From positions 1,178,001 to 1,242,000 of the forward strand of contig NZ_JACCBV010000001.1 in assembly GCF_013409785.1 (NCBI RefSeq): a stretch of 64,000 nt of DNA, given 5' to 3'. Position numbers and translations under genes: made by a program. The notes beneath the pieces are model-generated. The model saw nothing but the letters and a program-made list of their open reading frames with translations. It was not told the DNA's origin and ran no database searches. Positions 17,059 to 25,942 of the stretch are shown one piece after another (within the stretch, counting starts at the first letter, position 1; every line of letters starts with the position of its first letter). This DNA comes from Microbacterium immunditiarum (GTDB taxonomy: Bacteria > Actinomycetota > Actinomycetes > Actinomycetales > Microbacteriaceae).

Positions 17059-17810
17059 CAGTCGCGGCGTCCGTCGGACGCGAGCTGTGCGAGGGCTGCG
17101 GCGTCGTCGCCCATGATCCCGGCGACGCCCCATGCCGCCATCCGCTCGATGTCGACCTGCTCGTTGGCGGGCCAGGCCCAGACCTCGATGCCTGCGGCCT
17201 GAGTCTGAGCGACGGTCTCGGCGTCGAGATCCGCGAAGTGGTGCTGGATGATCTGCGCGTCGATCGCGTGGGCCTGTGCGATCAGCGCCTCGGCCGAGGT
17301 GGGACCGCGCTCGGGAAGCCGGTCGGGTGCGAGCCGCGCGCCGGGAACGGCGACGCGGGCCTTGCCGAGGGCCGCGTGATCGAAGGACGCGAGGACGTCG
17401 CGGTCGAGCCGGCCCCTGTCGCGCAAGACGGTCGCGAGCTCGATCGCGAGGCCGGCGGTCTGATCGTGCTGCTCGCCCTTCACCTCGAGGCACAGGTCGG
17501 CGTCGTAGCGTTCGGCGAGGTCGAACAGCTCGTCGAGCGTCGGGATGCGCTGGCCGGCGAAGGCCGGGTCGAACCAGCCGCCGGCGTCAAGTGCCCGTGC
17601 GACCTCGAGCGGCAGCTCGTCGATGAGCCCGCTGCCGTCGGTGGTGCGGTCGACCGCGCGGTCGTGGAGAAGCACGAGCGCTCCGTCTGCGGTGCGTCGC
17701 ACGTCGGCCTCGAGCATGGTGGCGCCGAGTTCGAGCGCGATCCGGAAGGCGGCGAGGGTCTGCTCCGGCGCCCCGACGCTGTGCCCGCGGTGGGCGATGA
17801 TTATCGGCAT
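17058..17810 (-). CDS. Glycerophosphodiester phosphodiesterase
   Basis: The 250-residue protein has the GDPD motifs: IAHRGHSVGAPEQT at residues 5-18 (HR plus E), LEADVRRTADGALVLLHD (E, D, H of the metal site) and CLEVKG. It hydrolyses glycerophosphodiesters to sn-glycerol 3-phosphate and an alcohol. No signal peptide is visible, so it is cytoplasmic like UgpQ. ATG at 17810 is preceded by GGGAGG. Its promoter must lie in the 83-bp divergent region shared with the HAD gene at 17894, where two palindromes sit. Confidence 0.92.
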   Translation of the reverse strand: MPIIIAHRGHSVGAPEQTLAAFRIALELGATMLEADVRRTADGALVLLHDRAVDRTTDGSGLIDELPLEVARALDAGGWFDPAFAGQRIPTLDELFDLAERYDADLCLEVKGEQHDQTAGLAIELATVLRDRGRLDRDVLASFDHAALGKARVAVPGARLAPDRLPERGPTSAEALIAQAHAIDAQIIQHHFADLDAETVAQTQAAGIEVWAWPANEQVDIERMAAWGVAGIMGDDAAALAQLASDGRRD

Positions 17811-17833
17811 CTGTGACCTCCCACTTTCAAATT

Positions 17834-17849
17834 CATATCACATAATATG
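17834..17849. promoter_or_regulatory. AT-rich imperfect palindrome upstream of the glycerophosphodiesterase gene
   Basis: CATATCACATAATATG matches its reverse complement at 12 of 16 positions and lies 24 bp upstream of the ATG at 17810 on the minus strand. It contains TATTAT on that strand, which could be the -10 box. It is a candidate operator of unknown regulator. Confidence 0.4.
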
Positions 17850-17883
17850 ATTTCGCCACCACGTCGACGTTCCAGTTCGCTAA

Positions 17884-17900
17884 CATACATGATATGTATG
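17884..17900. promoter_or_regulatory. Palindrome overlapping the start of the Cof-type HAD gene
   Basis: CATACATGATATGTATG has perfect 7-bp arms around 3 bases and covers the ATG at 17894. TAACAT at 17881-17886 could be the -10 box of a leaderless transcript starting at that ATG. A repressor bound here would control the HAD gene. Confidence 0.45.
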
Positions 17901-18757
17901 ACGAATCACAGGCAATGCTGGTGGTCAGCGACCTCGACGGCACCCTGCTCGACTCGCACAAGCGGCTCACCGTCCGCTCCGCTGGGATCCTCAACGAGTT
18001 CATCGCCGGCGGCGGTGCGTTCACCGTGGCGACGGCGCGGTTTCCGCCCGGCTGCGCGGACCGGATCGCGGGCCTCGACCTGCGGCTGCCGGCCGTCGTC
18101 ATGAACGGCGCGGCGACTTACTCTTTCGCCGGGCGTCGCTTCGAGCGCGTCCACCCCATCCCGGAAGCGGCCGTCGCCCGCGTCGAGCGCGCGGTGGCTG
18201 CTCGCGGCGCCGGCGCATTCGTCTACGCGCTCGACGGTCGCACGCTTGTGGTCGGCTGCTCCCGCGACGACGACCTGGAGTGGACGCAGTACAACAGCGC
18301 GGCCAGCCGCGCCCAGTATGGGGAGCCTCGCAGGGTCGGACCGGACGGCTGGACCCGCGCGGGCGCAGTCGTCTACATCGCCGTCGTGGGCGACGATGCG
18401 CAGCTCGCCGAAGTGCTGGGCGACATCGACGGGATCTCGGGCGTGCGTCCCATCCCGTACCGCAACGTCTACACCGGGCGGGACTGTCTCGAGCTCGCCG
18501 CCGAGGGCACGGGCAAGGCCGAGGCCGTGCGCGAGCTCGCGAGCGACCTCGGCGCCGACGCGCTCGTGGTCTTCGGCGACAACCTCAACGATGTCGACAT
18601 GATGCGGCTGGCCGACCTCAGCTTCGCGCCGGCCAACGCGGCGCCCGAGGCGCTCGCCGTCGCCGACGAGGTCATCCCTTCCAACGATGAGGACGGTGTC
18701 GCCGTGACCGTCCGCGACCGCCTCCTGCGTCCTGCCGGTCAACGCGTGGTGCGGTAG
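17894..18757 (+). CDS. Cof-type HAD-IIB family phosphatase
   Basis: The 287-residue protein has VVSDLDGTLLDSH (nucleophile motif) at residues 10-22, TVATARFPPG for motif II, GTGKAEAVREL with the motif III lysine, and VVFGDNLNDVDMM for motif IV. The C2b cap in between marks the Cof/YidA group, which acts on sugar phosphates and other small phosphate esters. ATG at 17894 fits a leaderless start 7 nt after TAACAT; ATG at 17915 is an alternative that keeps all motifs. It is divergent from the glycerophosphodiesterase operon. Confidence 0.88.
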   Translation: MYDESQAMLVVSDLDGTLLDSHKRLTVRSAGILNEFIAGGGAFTVATARFPPGCADRIAGLDLRLPAVVMNGAATYSFAGRRFERVHPIPEAAVARVERAVAARGAGAFVYALDGRTLVVGCSRDDDLEWTQYNSAASRAQYGEPRRVGPDGWTRAGAVVYIAVVGDDAQLAEVLGDIDGISGVRPIPYRNVYTGRDCLELAAEGTGKAEAVRELASDLGADALVVFGDNLNDVDMMRLADLSFAPANAAPEALAVADEVIPSNDEDGVAVTVRDRLLRPAGQRVVR

Positions 18758-18769
18758 CGAGGCGGTATC

Positions 18770-18784
18770 GGTAAGTCATATGAT
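18770..18784. promoter_or_regulatory. Fifth copy of the GntR operator motif
   Basis: GGTAAGTCATATGAT differs by one base from the copy at 9963. It lies 13 bp after the Cof-type HAD gene stop and 75 bp before the surface-protein ATG. It may link the surface protein to the catabolic island's repressor, or bind a related GntR protein. Confidence 0.5.
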
Positions 18785-18859
18785 GACAAATCAATAGTAC
18801 GGCTGCGTTGATGTCAGCTGCGGAATGGGACCGTGGCCGCCGCGCCGGAGGGAGACCCG

Positions 18860-20179
18860 ATGAGAGACTCGATGACGAGCGGACAGGCCGCGCGGAGCAG
18901 GACAAGACCCGGTCGTTCCCGGTCGCGCCTGGCCTTCGCGATCCTGCTTTCCGTGGCGGCGCTGTTGGTCCCGACCGCGGCGCACGCGGCGCTGGATCCT
19001 GGCTATCCGTCGTCCGGCCCCACCTCGGGGGGCACGCCCATGGGTGGGGTCATCGACGGGGCGGATCCCGGCATCATCGTGACCGGGGTTTCGGTCGCGG
19101 GCGTGCCGTCGGGTGCCCTTCAGACCCAAGGACCCGCGTGGGGATCCCTCACACCCGCTGCCCCTCCGGACGTGTGCGGTCCTGCGGACGTCGTGGTCAG
19201 CTACACCCTCGGCGGCAGCGCGCTGACCGAGACCATCGCGAACGGCTTCACCTACAACACTCCCTGCGTGCCCCGGAACGTGTCCGTCGCCGCCGGGGAC
19301 GCCGCTGTGACCGTCACGTTCGATGCCCCCGTCGGTGACGGCGGCTCGCCCATCACCGGGTACACCATCACCGCGCACCCGAACGGCTCGCCCGGTGGCA
19401 CCACAGTCACCGTCGCGGGGAGCCCCGCGACAATCACCGGCCTGCTCAACGGGACCGCGTACACCGTCGAGGTGGTCGCGTACAACGCCAACGGCCCGAG
19501 TCTGCCGTCCCCGCTCGCCGGCCCGGCCACGCCGACGGGACCGGTGACGCTGACCTTCGACGCGAACGGCGGCACTGGGACGATGAACCCCCAGACCTCG
19601 AGCACTCCCACGCCGCTCGCTCCGAACCTCTTCATCCGCGCCGGCTTCTTCTTCGACGGCTGGAACACTGCCGCCGACGGGAGCGGCACGAGCTATCCGA
19701 ATCAGGCCCAGCACCCGTTCACCGCCAACGGGATTCTGTACGCGCAATGGGACGACCGCATCCGGACGGTCGGCCCGTGGACGGTGACGTTCGACGCGAA
19801 CGGCGGCACCGGGACGATGAGCCCGCAGTCGGAGTACACGGCCGCCGTGCTGCACGCGAGTGCGTTCACCCGCGACGGTCACGCGTTCACCGGCTGGAAC
19901 ACGGCCGCTGACGGCTCCGGGACGACGTACGCCGACGGCCAGACACACCCGTTCACGGCCGACGAGACTCTGTACGCGCAATGGGCGAGCGACCCCGGAA
20001 ACGATCCGTCGACAGACCCTCCGACGGATCCGCCGACGGGGACGCCTGATGGTGACGCCGGGCAGCTCGCCGCCACCGGCGCATCCGACGCCATGCCGCC
20101 GCTCATCACCGCCGTCGCCTTGGTGTCGGCTGGAATCGCGATCCTCATCCCGACGCTGCGCCGCCGAAGGGAGGCATGA
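18860..20179 (+). CDS. Secreted surface protein with Fn3 domain, two InlB-type repeats and LAATG anchor
   Basis: The 439-residue precursor has an Arg-rich N-terminus and a hydrophobic signal (LAFAILLSVAALLVP ending in AHA). A TIG/IPT-like region, one fibronectin type III domain (about 135-225) and two Listeria-Bacteroides (InlB B) repeats follow. Each repeat contains VTLTFDANGGTGTM or a near copy, a GWNTAADGSGT core and LYAQWD/LYAQWA. A Thr/Pro/Asp linker leads to LAATG at residues 403-407, a membrane segment and RRRREA. LAxTG is the motif of class E sortases in high-GC Gram-positives, so cell-wall anchoring is likely. ATG at 18860 has GGAGGGAG upstream. Confidence 0.85.
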   Translation: MRDSMTSGQAARSRTRPGRSRSRLAFAILLSVAALLVPTAAHAALDPGYPSSGPTSGGTPMGGVIDGADPGIIVTGVSVAGVPSGALQTQGPAWGSLTPAAPPDVCGPADVVVSYTLGGSALTETIANGFTYNTPCVPRNVSVAAGDAAVTVTFDAPVGDGGSPITGYTITAHPNGSPGGTTVTVAGSPATITGLLNGTAYTVEVVAYNANGPSLPSPLAGPATPTGPVTLTFDANGGTGTMNPQTSSTPTPLAPNLFIRAGFFFDGWNTAADGSGTSYPNQAQHPFTANGILYAQWDDRIRTVGPWTVTFDANGGTGTMSPQSEYTAAVLHASAFTRDGHAFTGWNTAADGSGTTYADGQTHPFTADETLYAQWASDPGNDPSTDPPTDPPTGTPDGDAGQLAATGASDAMPPLITAVALVSAGIAILIPTLRRRREA

Positions 20180-20254
20180 CAGGTCAGGGGACTTCATAGC
20201 GCTGCGCCTCACGATGCACGCCGCGCTGCCGGGCCGATACGGCAGAGTGGAGCC

Positions 20255-20680
20255 GTGCGCTTCGTCGGCCTGGCTCTGCTCGTCGCGGCCGGCGCGACGG
20301 TCGGCACTCTGCTCCGCGCGAGCATCGAGCTCGCGTTCCCGCACCCGCCGGGCGAATGGCCATGGGCGACGTTCGTCATCAACGTCGTCGGCAGCTTCGC
20401 GCTCGGCGCGCTCATCGAGGCCCTCGCGTTGTCGGGACCGGACACCGGGAGACGACGGATGCTCCGCCTCGGCGTCGGGACGGGAATGATCGGCGGGTTC
20501 ACGACCTACAGCACGTTCGTCGTCGAGATCGACCAGCTCGCGAGCGCGGGACAGGTTGCGCTCGCGGTGGCCTACGCGCTCGTGAGCGTCGTGCTGGGCG
20601 TGGTCGCCGCGGCGATCGGCGCGGGGGCCGCGGCATCCGTCTTCGGCCGTAATGAAGCCGACGGGCAGGGTGCCGCATGA
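20255..20680 (+). CDS. crcB: Fluoride efflux channel FluC/CrcB, first copy
   Basis: The 141-residue protein has four membrane segments and the CrcB signatures GTLLRASIE, TFVINVVGSFALG and GGFTTYSTFVVE, the last containing the phenylalanine and Thr/Ser region of the fluoride pore. GTG at 20255 follows GTGGAG. It overlaps the second copy by ATGA. Adjacent paralogues of this family usually insert in opposite orientation and form a heterodimer. No fluoride riboswitch fold was recognised in the 75 bp upstream. Confidence 0.92.
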   Translation: MRFVGLALLVAAGATVGTLLRASIELAFPHPPGEWPWATFVINVVGSFALGALIEALALSGPDTGRRRMLRLGVGTGMIGGFTTYSTFVVEIDQLASAGQVALAVAYALVSVVLGVVAAAIGAGAAASVFGRNEADGQGAA

Positions 20681-21048
20681 TCCTCGTGCTGACGGCGCTC
20701 GCGGGTGGGCTGGGCGGGGCGCTGCGATTCCTCGTCGACACGGGCGTGCAGCGGGTCAACCGCACGTCTGTGCCGCTCGGCACAATCGTCGTCAACGCGA
20801 CGGCGTGCTTCGTGCTCGGTCTCGTCACGGCGTACGCGTCGGCGCACTTCGGCGCCGGCGACGCGCGGTCGATCCTCGGGGTGGGGCTGCTGGGCGGCTA
20901 CTCCACCTTCAGCACCGCGTCGGTCGAGGCTCTCGGCCTGCTCCGCAAGGGCCGCTGGCTCGCGGCGATCGTGCACGGCGGAGGCATGCTCGTCGTGAGC
21001 ATCGGCGCCTCCGTGCTCGGTCTTCTCGCGGGTGCCCTCATCCCCTGA
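20677..21048 (+). CDS. crcB: Fluoride efflux channel FluC/CrcB, second copy
   Basis: The 123-residue partner has GGALRFLVDTG, GTIVVNATACFVLG and GGYSTFSTASVEAL. It contains the same Asn and Phe/Ser/Thr positions as the first copy but differs greatly elsewhere, as expected for a heterodimeric pair. It starts in ATGA overlap with the first copy and ends 12 bp from the convergent giant gene. Confidence 0.92.
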   Translation: MILVLTALAGGLGGALRFLVDTGVQRVNRTSVPLGTIVVNATACFVLGLVTAYASAHFGAGDARSILGVGLLGGYSTFSTASVEALGLLRKGRWLAAIVHGGGMLVVSIGASVLGLLAGALIP

Positions 21049-21060
21049 GAGCCACCCGGG

Positions 21061-24000
21061 TCAGAGGTAGATCTCGTCCGCGAACACGAGCCGCTGCTCC
21101 CACACCGGAGGCGGGGCGGCTGTGCCGACCGGCGCGCCGATCGCGGGATCGCCGGGGAATCTCTCCCACTCCTCGACGGTGACCCGCCAGCCGGATGCCT
21201 CGGGCCCGGGCCGCCGCAGCGGGATCTCCTCGTCGTCCGACCCCAGTGTCGTGCCCCACGCGATGAGGTGCTGCTCGGGCTGGTAGTTCGCGACGACGAG
21301 CCTGCGGGAGTCGACCGTGATCCAGCCGAGGTCGCCCGGCATCGCGGGGTCGGCCTTCTGCAGCCGGGCGACGACGAGCCGGCCCAGCTCTATCGAGGCG
21401 AGGTCGGCCGCGACCGGGTCGTGCGCGGGTCCGCGCCGCACGGGCACGGGACCGCTCACCACGACGCGCACCTCGTGCTCGTCGAGACGGCTCACCAGGG
21501 CGGTGCGCTCCGGCGGGACCTGCACGTAGTCGGTCGACACCGGGCTCGACAGCTCGAGGCCGGGGACGCTCTCGGGCTGGTACCGCGCGACCGCGAGTCG
21601 CAGGAACGGCCACGACACGACGCCCGGGTTGAGAGCGACGTCGACGTACCAGAGCCTGCGCTCGGGGTTGTACTGCGGGCGGTAGGCGAGCACCGACGCG
21701 GTATAGGTCTTCGTGCCGCCGGCCGCGGTGGGCAGCGGCAGACCGGCCTCGGCACCGACGGGCTCACCCGGGGTCCACACGTCGTCGACTCCCGTCGCAC
21801 GCCAGAAGTCGACGAGCGTCAGGGGCAGCAGGTGCGGGTTGTCCCATGTCGCACCGATCCAGATGGGGTCCTGCGCGTACAGGGAGTACGGGCCGGCCGC
21901 GGGCGAGGTCCCGAGCAGCACGGCGAGCAGCTCGCCCTCACCCGATGAGAACCACGGGCGCTCGAGGTAGATGCGCACGCCCGCGCGGCGGGTGTGGCGT
22001 TCGGCGATCGGCTGCCCCGCCTGCACGGTGCCGGCGTCGTCGGCGGGCGGGGTCGCGGCATCCGGATCGTCGTGCGACCAGCGGAACAGCGGCACGACCG
22101 AGTGCACGACCGGCGGGTCGGGCCGGGCCGAGGACGGCACCGACAGCCGGACGACCTCGCTCACGACGCTCGACCCGTCGTCGAACTCGGCCGCGCCGCC
22201 GGCGGGCGTGAGCAGCGACGGCGGGAAGTACTCGCGGAAGCGCGTCGACGCGCGCAGGCGGTAGTCGACCAGGCGGTGCTTGGTGTCGCCGAACTCATGC
22301 CGCGTGCCGTGGATGCGGATGGCGGGATCGGCGGGCCAGTCGAGGTCGCCTTGCGGCAGGAACTCCTGCGCGAACAGCACGCCGAGGCGCTCGTGATCCG
22401 TGACGCGCGTCGTGCCCGCGATGCCGCGGCTCGCGCGCTCCTCCCACATGGGGAGGCCGAGGTCGTCGACCGGCTCGGTCCAGGACGCCTCGATCGTGAG
22501 CTGCTCCGTGCTCGGGCCGTGCACGTGGACGCCGCCGAAGAAGCTCGCGAACGTGGCCGACGCGGTCCGCACCGAGCGGACGCCGACCGGCCGCGGCGCC
22601 TGCACGGGGCGCGGCACGGCGTGCACGAGCAGCACGTTCTCCTTCGGCGTGAGCGACCACAGGTAGCCGTCCCGCGCGGCCTCGCGCACGATCTCGAGTC
22701 CCTGGATCACCGCGGGGAGGCTCCGCCACATTCCGAGCACGTTCAGCGCACCGGCCCGCAGGCAGCTCGACAGCCGGAACCGCTGGACCGTGCCGGCGGG
22801 CAGAGCGATGTCGATCACGCGGTCGTCGACCTCGGCGCGAGGGGTCGGTCCGTCGGTCAGCGTGAGGCGATACGGATGCACCACGGGCCAGCCGCGCGCA
22901 TCGATCTCGTAGTCGGCCGTGAAGCCCTCGATGCCGAACGGGGAGGGGAGGGCCGGGTTCGTCGTGGCGTCGGGGAAGACGAGCGACACACCGCGTGCGA
23001 GCGGATCGGGCAGGTAGGGCACGACCATGTCGTCGACGTCGTGCACGACGTACTGCCCGGCGGGCGGCGATTCGCCCTGCGGCAGGGGCAGCGTGACGAG
23101 GTCGCCAGGGTCGACACCGGGGTCGTGCACGAGCGACACACCCGGCACGGGAATCCGCGCGCCGGGATTGTCGAGGTCGGCGACGTCGATGTCGGTGAGC
23201 GCGCCGTTCTCGCGCAGCGCGACGCCGAGCGCCGTCTTGAGCCCGGCCGCCGAGCCGTCGCCGACGAGCGCGTCGAACGCGCCGTGGTGCTCGGCCTGGA
23301 GCTGTCCGATCTTCGGCGGCACGAGGTGGCGCTGCCCCACGGCCTGGAACGCCGAGCCCGGGTCGTCCGCGAGGACAGCGCTGCGGTACGTCTCGGGGTC
23401 GGTCACGGCGACGTCGAGCGTGTCGGGGTCCTGTGTCACGCCGCTGCGGATGACCACGACGCGCTGGGACTCGCCCTCGCTGTAGCGGGCTCGCGGCACG
23501 AGCGTCGGCGGCGGAACGGGTTCCCACCGCAGGAACGGCCGGGGCGCGGTGATCGTCTTGAGCGCCTCGAGCACGAACCCGGGGGTGATGCCGCCGGGGG
23601 TGAGGATCGTCGTCGCGCGCCCGAGCTGCCCCGCGACCGCGGGCAGCAGCGTGTCCGTGTCGATCGCGGCCGTGACCCCGAACGCCGCACCCCTCGCCGA
23701 CGTGAGGGCGGACCGCATCGCCCGCGTGACGGCCGAGGCCCGCGACGGCGTCGCGGTCGCCAAGGCGTCGCCCGTCAAGGCCGCTTCGACGTCGGTGCGG
23801 CCGAGAACCTTGGCGATCTCGGACCGCAGCGCCGCCTGCTCCCTGCGTCCGAGCGTGGGCGCGGGGCGCTCCGGCACGACGGGCTGGGGCGCATCGACGG
23901 CCGCCACGGCGGCGTCCCGCAGCGCATCCGCCACGGGGCCCAGCCGGCCGAGTCCCGCTGCGGTCTCCCACCGGGCGGACTCCTTCCTCACCTGCGTCTG

Positions 24001-25938
24001 GACTGCCTTTCGAAGCCGGTCTGTCAGCTCCGCCGGCACCTCCACGCGCCCGAGCCCCGCGCGCAGGCGCGAGACGGCGGCGGCGTCGAGGCGTCCCACG
24101 GCTCCCGGCCGGGCGACGCGGCGGCCCGGCTGGGCTCCACCCGCGGTCAGCGGGCCTCCGCCCGTGCCAGGGGCCGACGGACCCGATGACGTCGCGGGCG
24201 CGGGCGGCCGCACGTTCCCCGCGAGGTCGACGAGCCACGCCCGGAACGCGTAATCGCGCCCGTAGCGCAGCCGCGGCAGCGACTTCGGCACGATCGTGTG
24301 CGTGAACCCCACGGGGTTCGTCGCGTCGACGGGCACCGCCGTCGGCGGCGGCTCGACGATCTCCTCGAGCTTCTGCGACCCGTCCGGCTGCGTGACGAGC
24401 TCGTTGCGTACCCGCTTGCCGGGCTTGGGCACCGAGAGGCTCCAGCCCTCCCACCCGAACACGGCCTCGTGCACGTTGACCGGCGGCGGTTCGACGGGCT
24501 CACCGACCGGGATGGACTCCTCGGCGGGCGCGCTCTGCGCGAACCCGTGCCCGTCTCCGAGGTCGAGCGGCTTCGGCAGTTCGACGATCTCAGCCACGGT
24601 GTGCCGCTCGTGCACGGACCGCCACTCTCCGTCGGTCGCGTCGAAGACCTCGACGCGGATGCCGCGGGCCACGTCCTCGCTCGTGAGGAGCATGCCGCCG
24701 CCGCGCGGCGGCGTCGGCGTCCCGAACTGCTGCTCGAGCTGCTGCTGTCGTCCGAGTCGGTCGAAGAGCGCTTTCGCCTGCCCCTTCCGCGCGATCGTGA
24801 ATCCCTGCGATCGGAGCCCCGGCGAGGCCGCGTCGACCGGCTCGCGGTTCGCCTGCCGCAGCATGAGCCGCGGCAGCACGCGCAGGTACTGCTCGGTCTT
24901 GATGGCCGTGCCGTCGGCATCCGTGTCGAGCACCGAGAAGCGGTCGGTGTCGCCGAGCGCCATCGCGCCCTTGATCCATTCGGGCGTCGCGGGCACCGTC
25001 ACGAGCGCCCCGTCGGCGACGGCCTCGCAGCGCACGCGCGGCGCGGCCGAGACGACGGTGCCGCCTCCGACGTCGATCGACAGCTTCGCGCTGAGCCACT
25101 GCGACTTCTTGAGCCGGTTGACGTCCGTCACGACGAGGTCGATGACGAGGCCGAGCCGACGCAGCAGCACGGGGTGGTCGCCCACCGTCGCGACGCGCTC
25201 GTGGAACTCGGGCTCCTTCGGCTTGAGCGGATCGGGCGGGGGCGCATCCGGCACCGCCTTGTAGTCCGTCTTCGATTCCGGGCGGTCGTAGTACCGGCGC
25301 ACTTCGTGCAGCGAGGTGAGCACGCCGTACATGCCGGTCGGCGCGCTGCTCGAGCGCGGCACGCGCGGACCCTTGCGATCGCTGCCCTCGCCGATCTCCT
25401 CGTCGAAGATCTGCGTCCACCGCTCGTCGTCGACCTCGCCGATGCCGGTGCGGCCGGTGAGGATCTTGAACTCGCGCAGCGTGCCGACCAGGAGCTGCCC
25501 CAGCGTGTGCGAGCCGGGCTCGGGAGGATCGACCGCGGACGAGACCGAGGTCAGCAGGCCCACGAGCTTGCCGGTGTCGTGCACGAGCTGCGCGTCGAAC
25601 GACCGCCAACGGCGATCGGCGAGCGGTGGCACGGCGTTCGCGCGCACGGGCGTCGTGCCGGGGAACAGGGCATCCCAGGCATCCGGGTCGACGGGATCGA
25701 GCACGGGCCTGCATTCGATCGAGCCGGTGTCGTCGCGCAGCTCGACCGTGAGGGACTCGCGCACGGCCTTCGCCCAGTGAGGGAAGACGGCGAAGTCCGA
25801 GAGGGTCGTGCCGCCGGGGCCGGCCTCGCTCGCGGCATCGCCCTCGAGCTTCGGCGTCACGAAGACCGAGACGTGGAAGGCGTCGTTCCTGCGCGTCGAG
25901 TAGGGGAGTGCGAGCGAGATCAGGTGCTCCGTGACCAT
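21061..25938 (-). CDS. Giant protein of unknown function, 1625 aa (distal gene of a two-gene unit)
   Basis: The start at 25938 has GGAAGGAG about 10 nt upstream, inside the end of the previous gene, so translation is coupled. There is no signal peptide or membrane segment, and the protein is probably cytoplasmic or exported by an unusual route. The N-terminal 570 residues look mixed alpha/beta. A Gly/Pro/Ser linker (about 575-600) leads into an Ala/Arg-rich helical stretch (about 605-780), and the long C-terminal part is beta-rich with many Trp/Pro-containing strands. No catalytic motif was recognised. Codon use is like the neighbours. Its gene lies directly downstream of the 1301-residue giant's gene, suggesting that both form one complex. 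Confidence 0.85.
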   Translation of the reverse strand: MVTEHLISLALPYSTRRNDAFHVSVFVTPKLEGDAASEAGPGGTTLSDFAVFPHWAKAVRESLTVELRDDTGSIECRPVLDPVDPDAWDALFPGTTPVRANAVPPLADRRWRSFDAQLVHDTGKLVGLLTSVSSAVDPPEPGSHTLGQLLVGTLREFKILTGRTGIGEVDDERWTQIFDEEIGEGSDRKGPRVPRSSSAPTGMYGVLTSLHEVRRYYDRPESKTDYKAVPDAPPPDPLKPKEPEFHERVATVGDHPVLLRRLGLVIDLVVTDVNRLKKSQWLSAKLSIDVGGGTVVSAAPRVRCEAVADGALVTVPATPEWIKGAMALGDTDRFSVLDTDADGTAIKTEQYLRVLPRLMLRQANREPVDAASPGLRSQGFTIARKGQAKALFDRLGRQQQLEQQFGTPTPPRGGGMLLTSEDVARGIRVEVFDATDGEWRSVHERHTVAEIVELPKPLDLGDGHGFAQSAPAEESIPVGEPVEPPPVNVHEAVFGWEGWSLSVPKPGKRVRNELVTQPDGSQKLEEIVEPPPTAVPVDATNPVGFTHTIVPKSLPRLRYGRDYAFRAWLVDLAGNVRPPAPATSSGPSAPGTGGGPLTAGGAQPGRRVARPGAVGRLDAAAVSRLRAGLGRVEVPAELTDRLRKAVQTQVRKESARWETAAGLGRLGPVADALRDAAVAAVDAPQPVVPERPAPTLGRREQAALRSEIAKVLGRTDVEAALTGDALATATPSRASAVTRAMRSALTSARGAAFGVTAAIDTDTLLPAVAGQLGRATTILTPGGITPGFVLEALKTITAPRPFLRWEPVPPPTLVPRARYSEGESQRVVVIRSGVTQDPDTLDVAVTDPETYRSAVLADDPGSAFQAVGQRHLVPPKIGQLQAEHHGAFDALVGDGSAAGLKTALGVALRENGALTDIDVADLDNPGARIPVPGVSLVHDPGVDPGDLVTLPLPQGESPPAGQYVVHDVDDMVVPYLPDPLARGVSLVFPDATTNPALPSPFGIEGFTADYEIDARGWPVVHPYRLTLTDGPTPRAEVDDRVIDIALPAGTVQRFRLSSCLRAGALNVLGMWRSLPAVIQGLEIVREAARDGYLWSLTPKENVLLVHAVPRPVQAPRPVGVRSVRTASATFASFFGGVHVHGPSTEQLTIEASWTEPVDDLGLPMWEERASRGIAGTTRVTDHERLGVLFAQEFLPQGDLDWPADPAIRIHGTRHEFGDTKHRLVDYRLRASTRFREYFPPSLLTPAGGAAEFDDGSSVVSEVVRLSVPSSARPDPPVVHSVVPLFRWSHDDPDAATPPADDAGTVQAGQPIAERHTRRAGVRIYLERPWFSSGEGELLAVLLGTSPAAGPYSLYAQDPIWIGATWDNPHLLPLTLVDFWRATGVDDVWTPGEPVGAEAGLPLPTAAGGTKTYTASVLAYRPQYNPERRLWYVDVALNPGVVSWPFLRLAVARYQPESVPGLELSSPVSTDYVQVPPERTALVSRLDEHEVRVVVSGPVPVRRGPAHDPVAADLASIELGRLVVARLQKADPAMPGDLGWITVDSRRLVVANYQPEQHLIAWGTTLGSDDEEIPLRRPGPEASGWRVTVEEWERFPGDPAIGAPVGTAAPPPVWEQRLVFADEIYL

Positions 25939-25942
25939 GACG

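Noticed and set aside
20180..20254. Fluoride riboswitch before the crcB pair
   Set aside because: No sequence resembling the conserved crcB motif pseudoknot was found in the 75-bp gap.
21994..24189. 731-codon plus-strand frame
   Set aside because: Antisense shadow of the 1625-residue gene, no recognisable motif; the minus strand has a ribosome binding site and a coherent protein.
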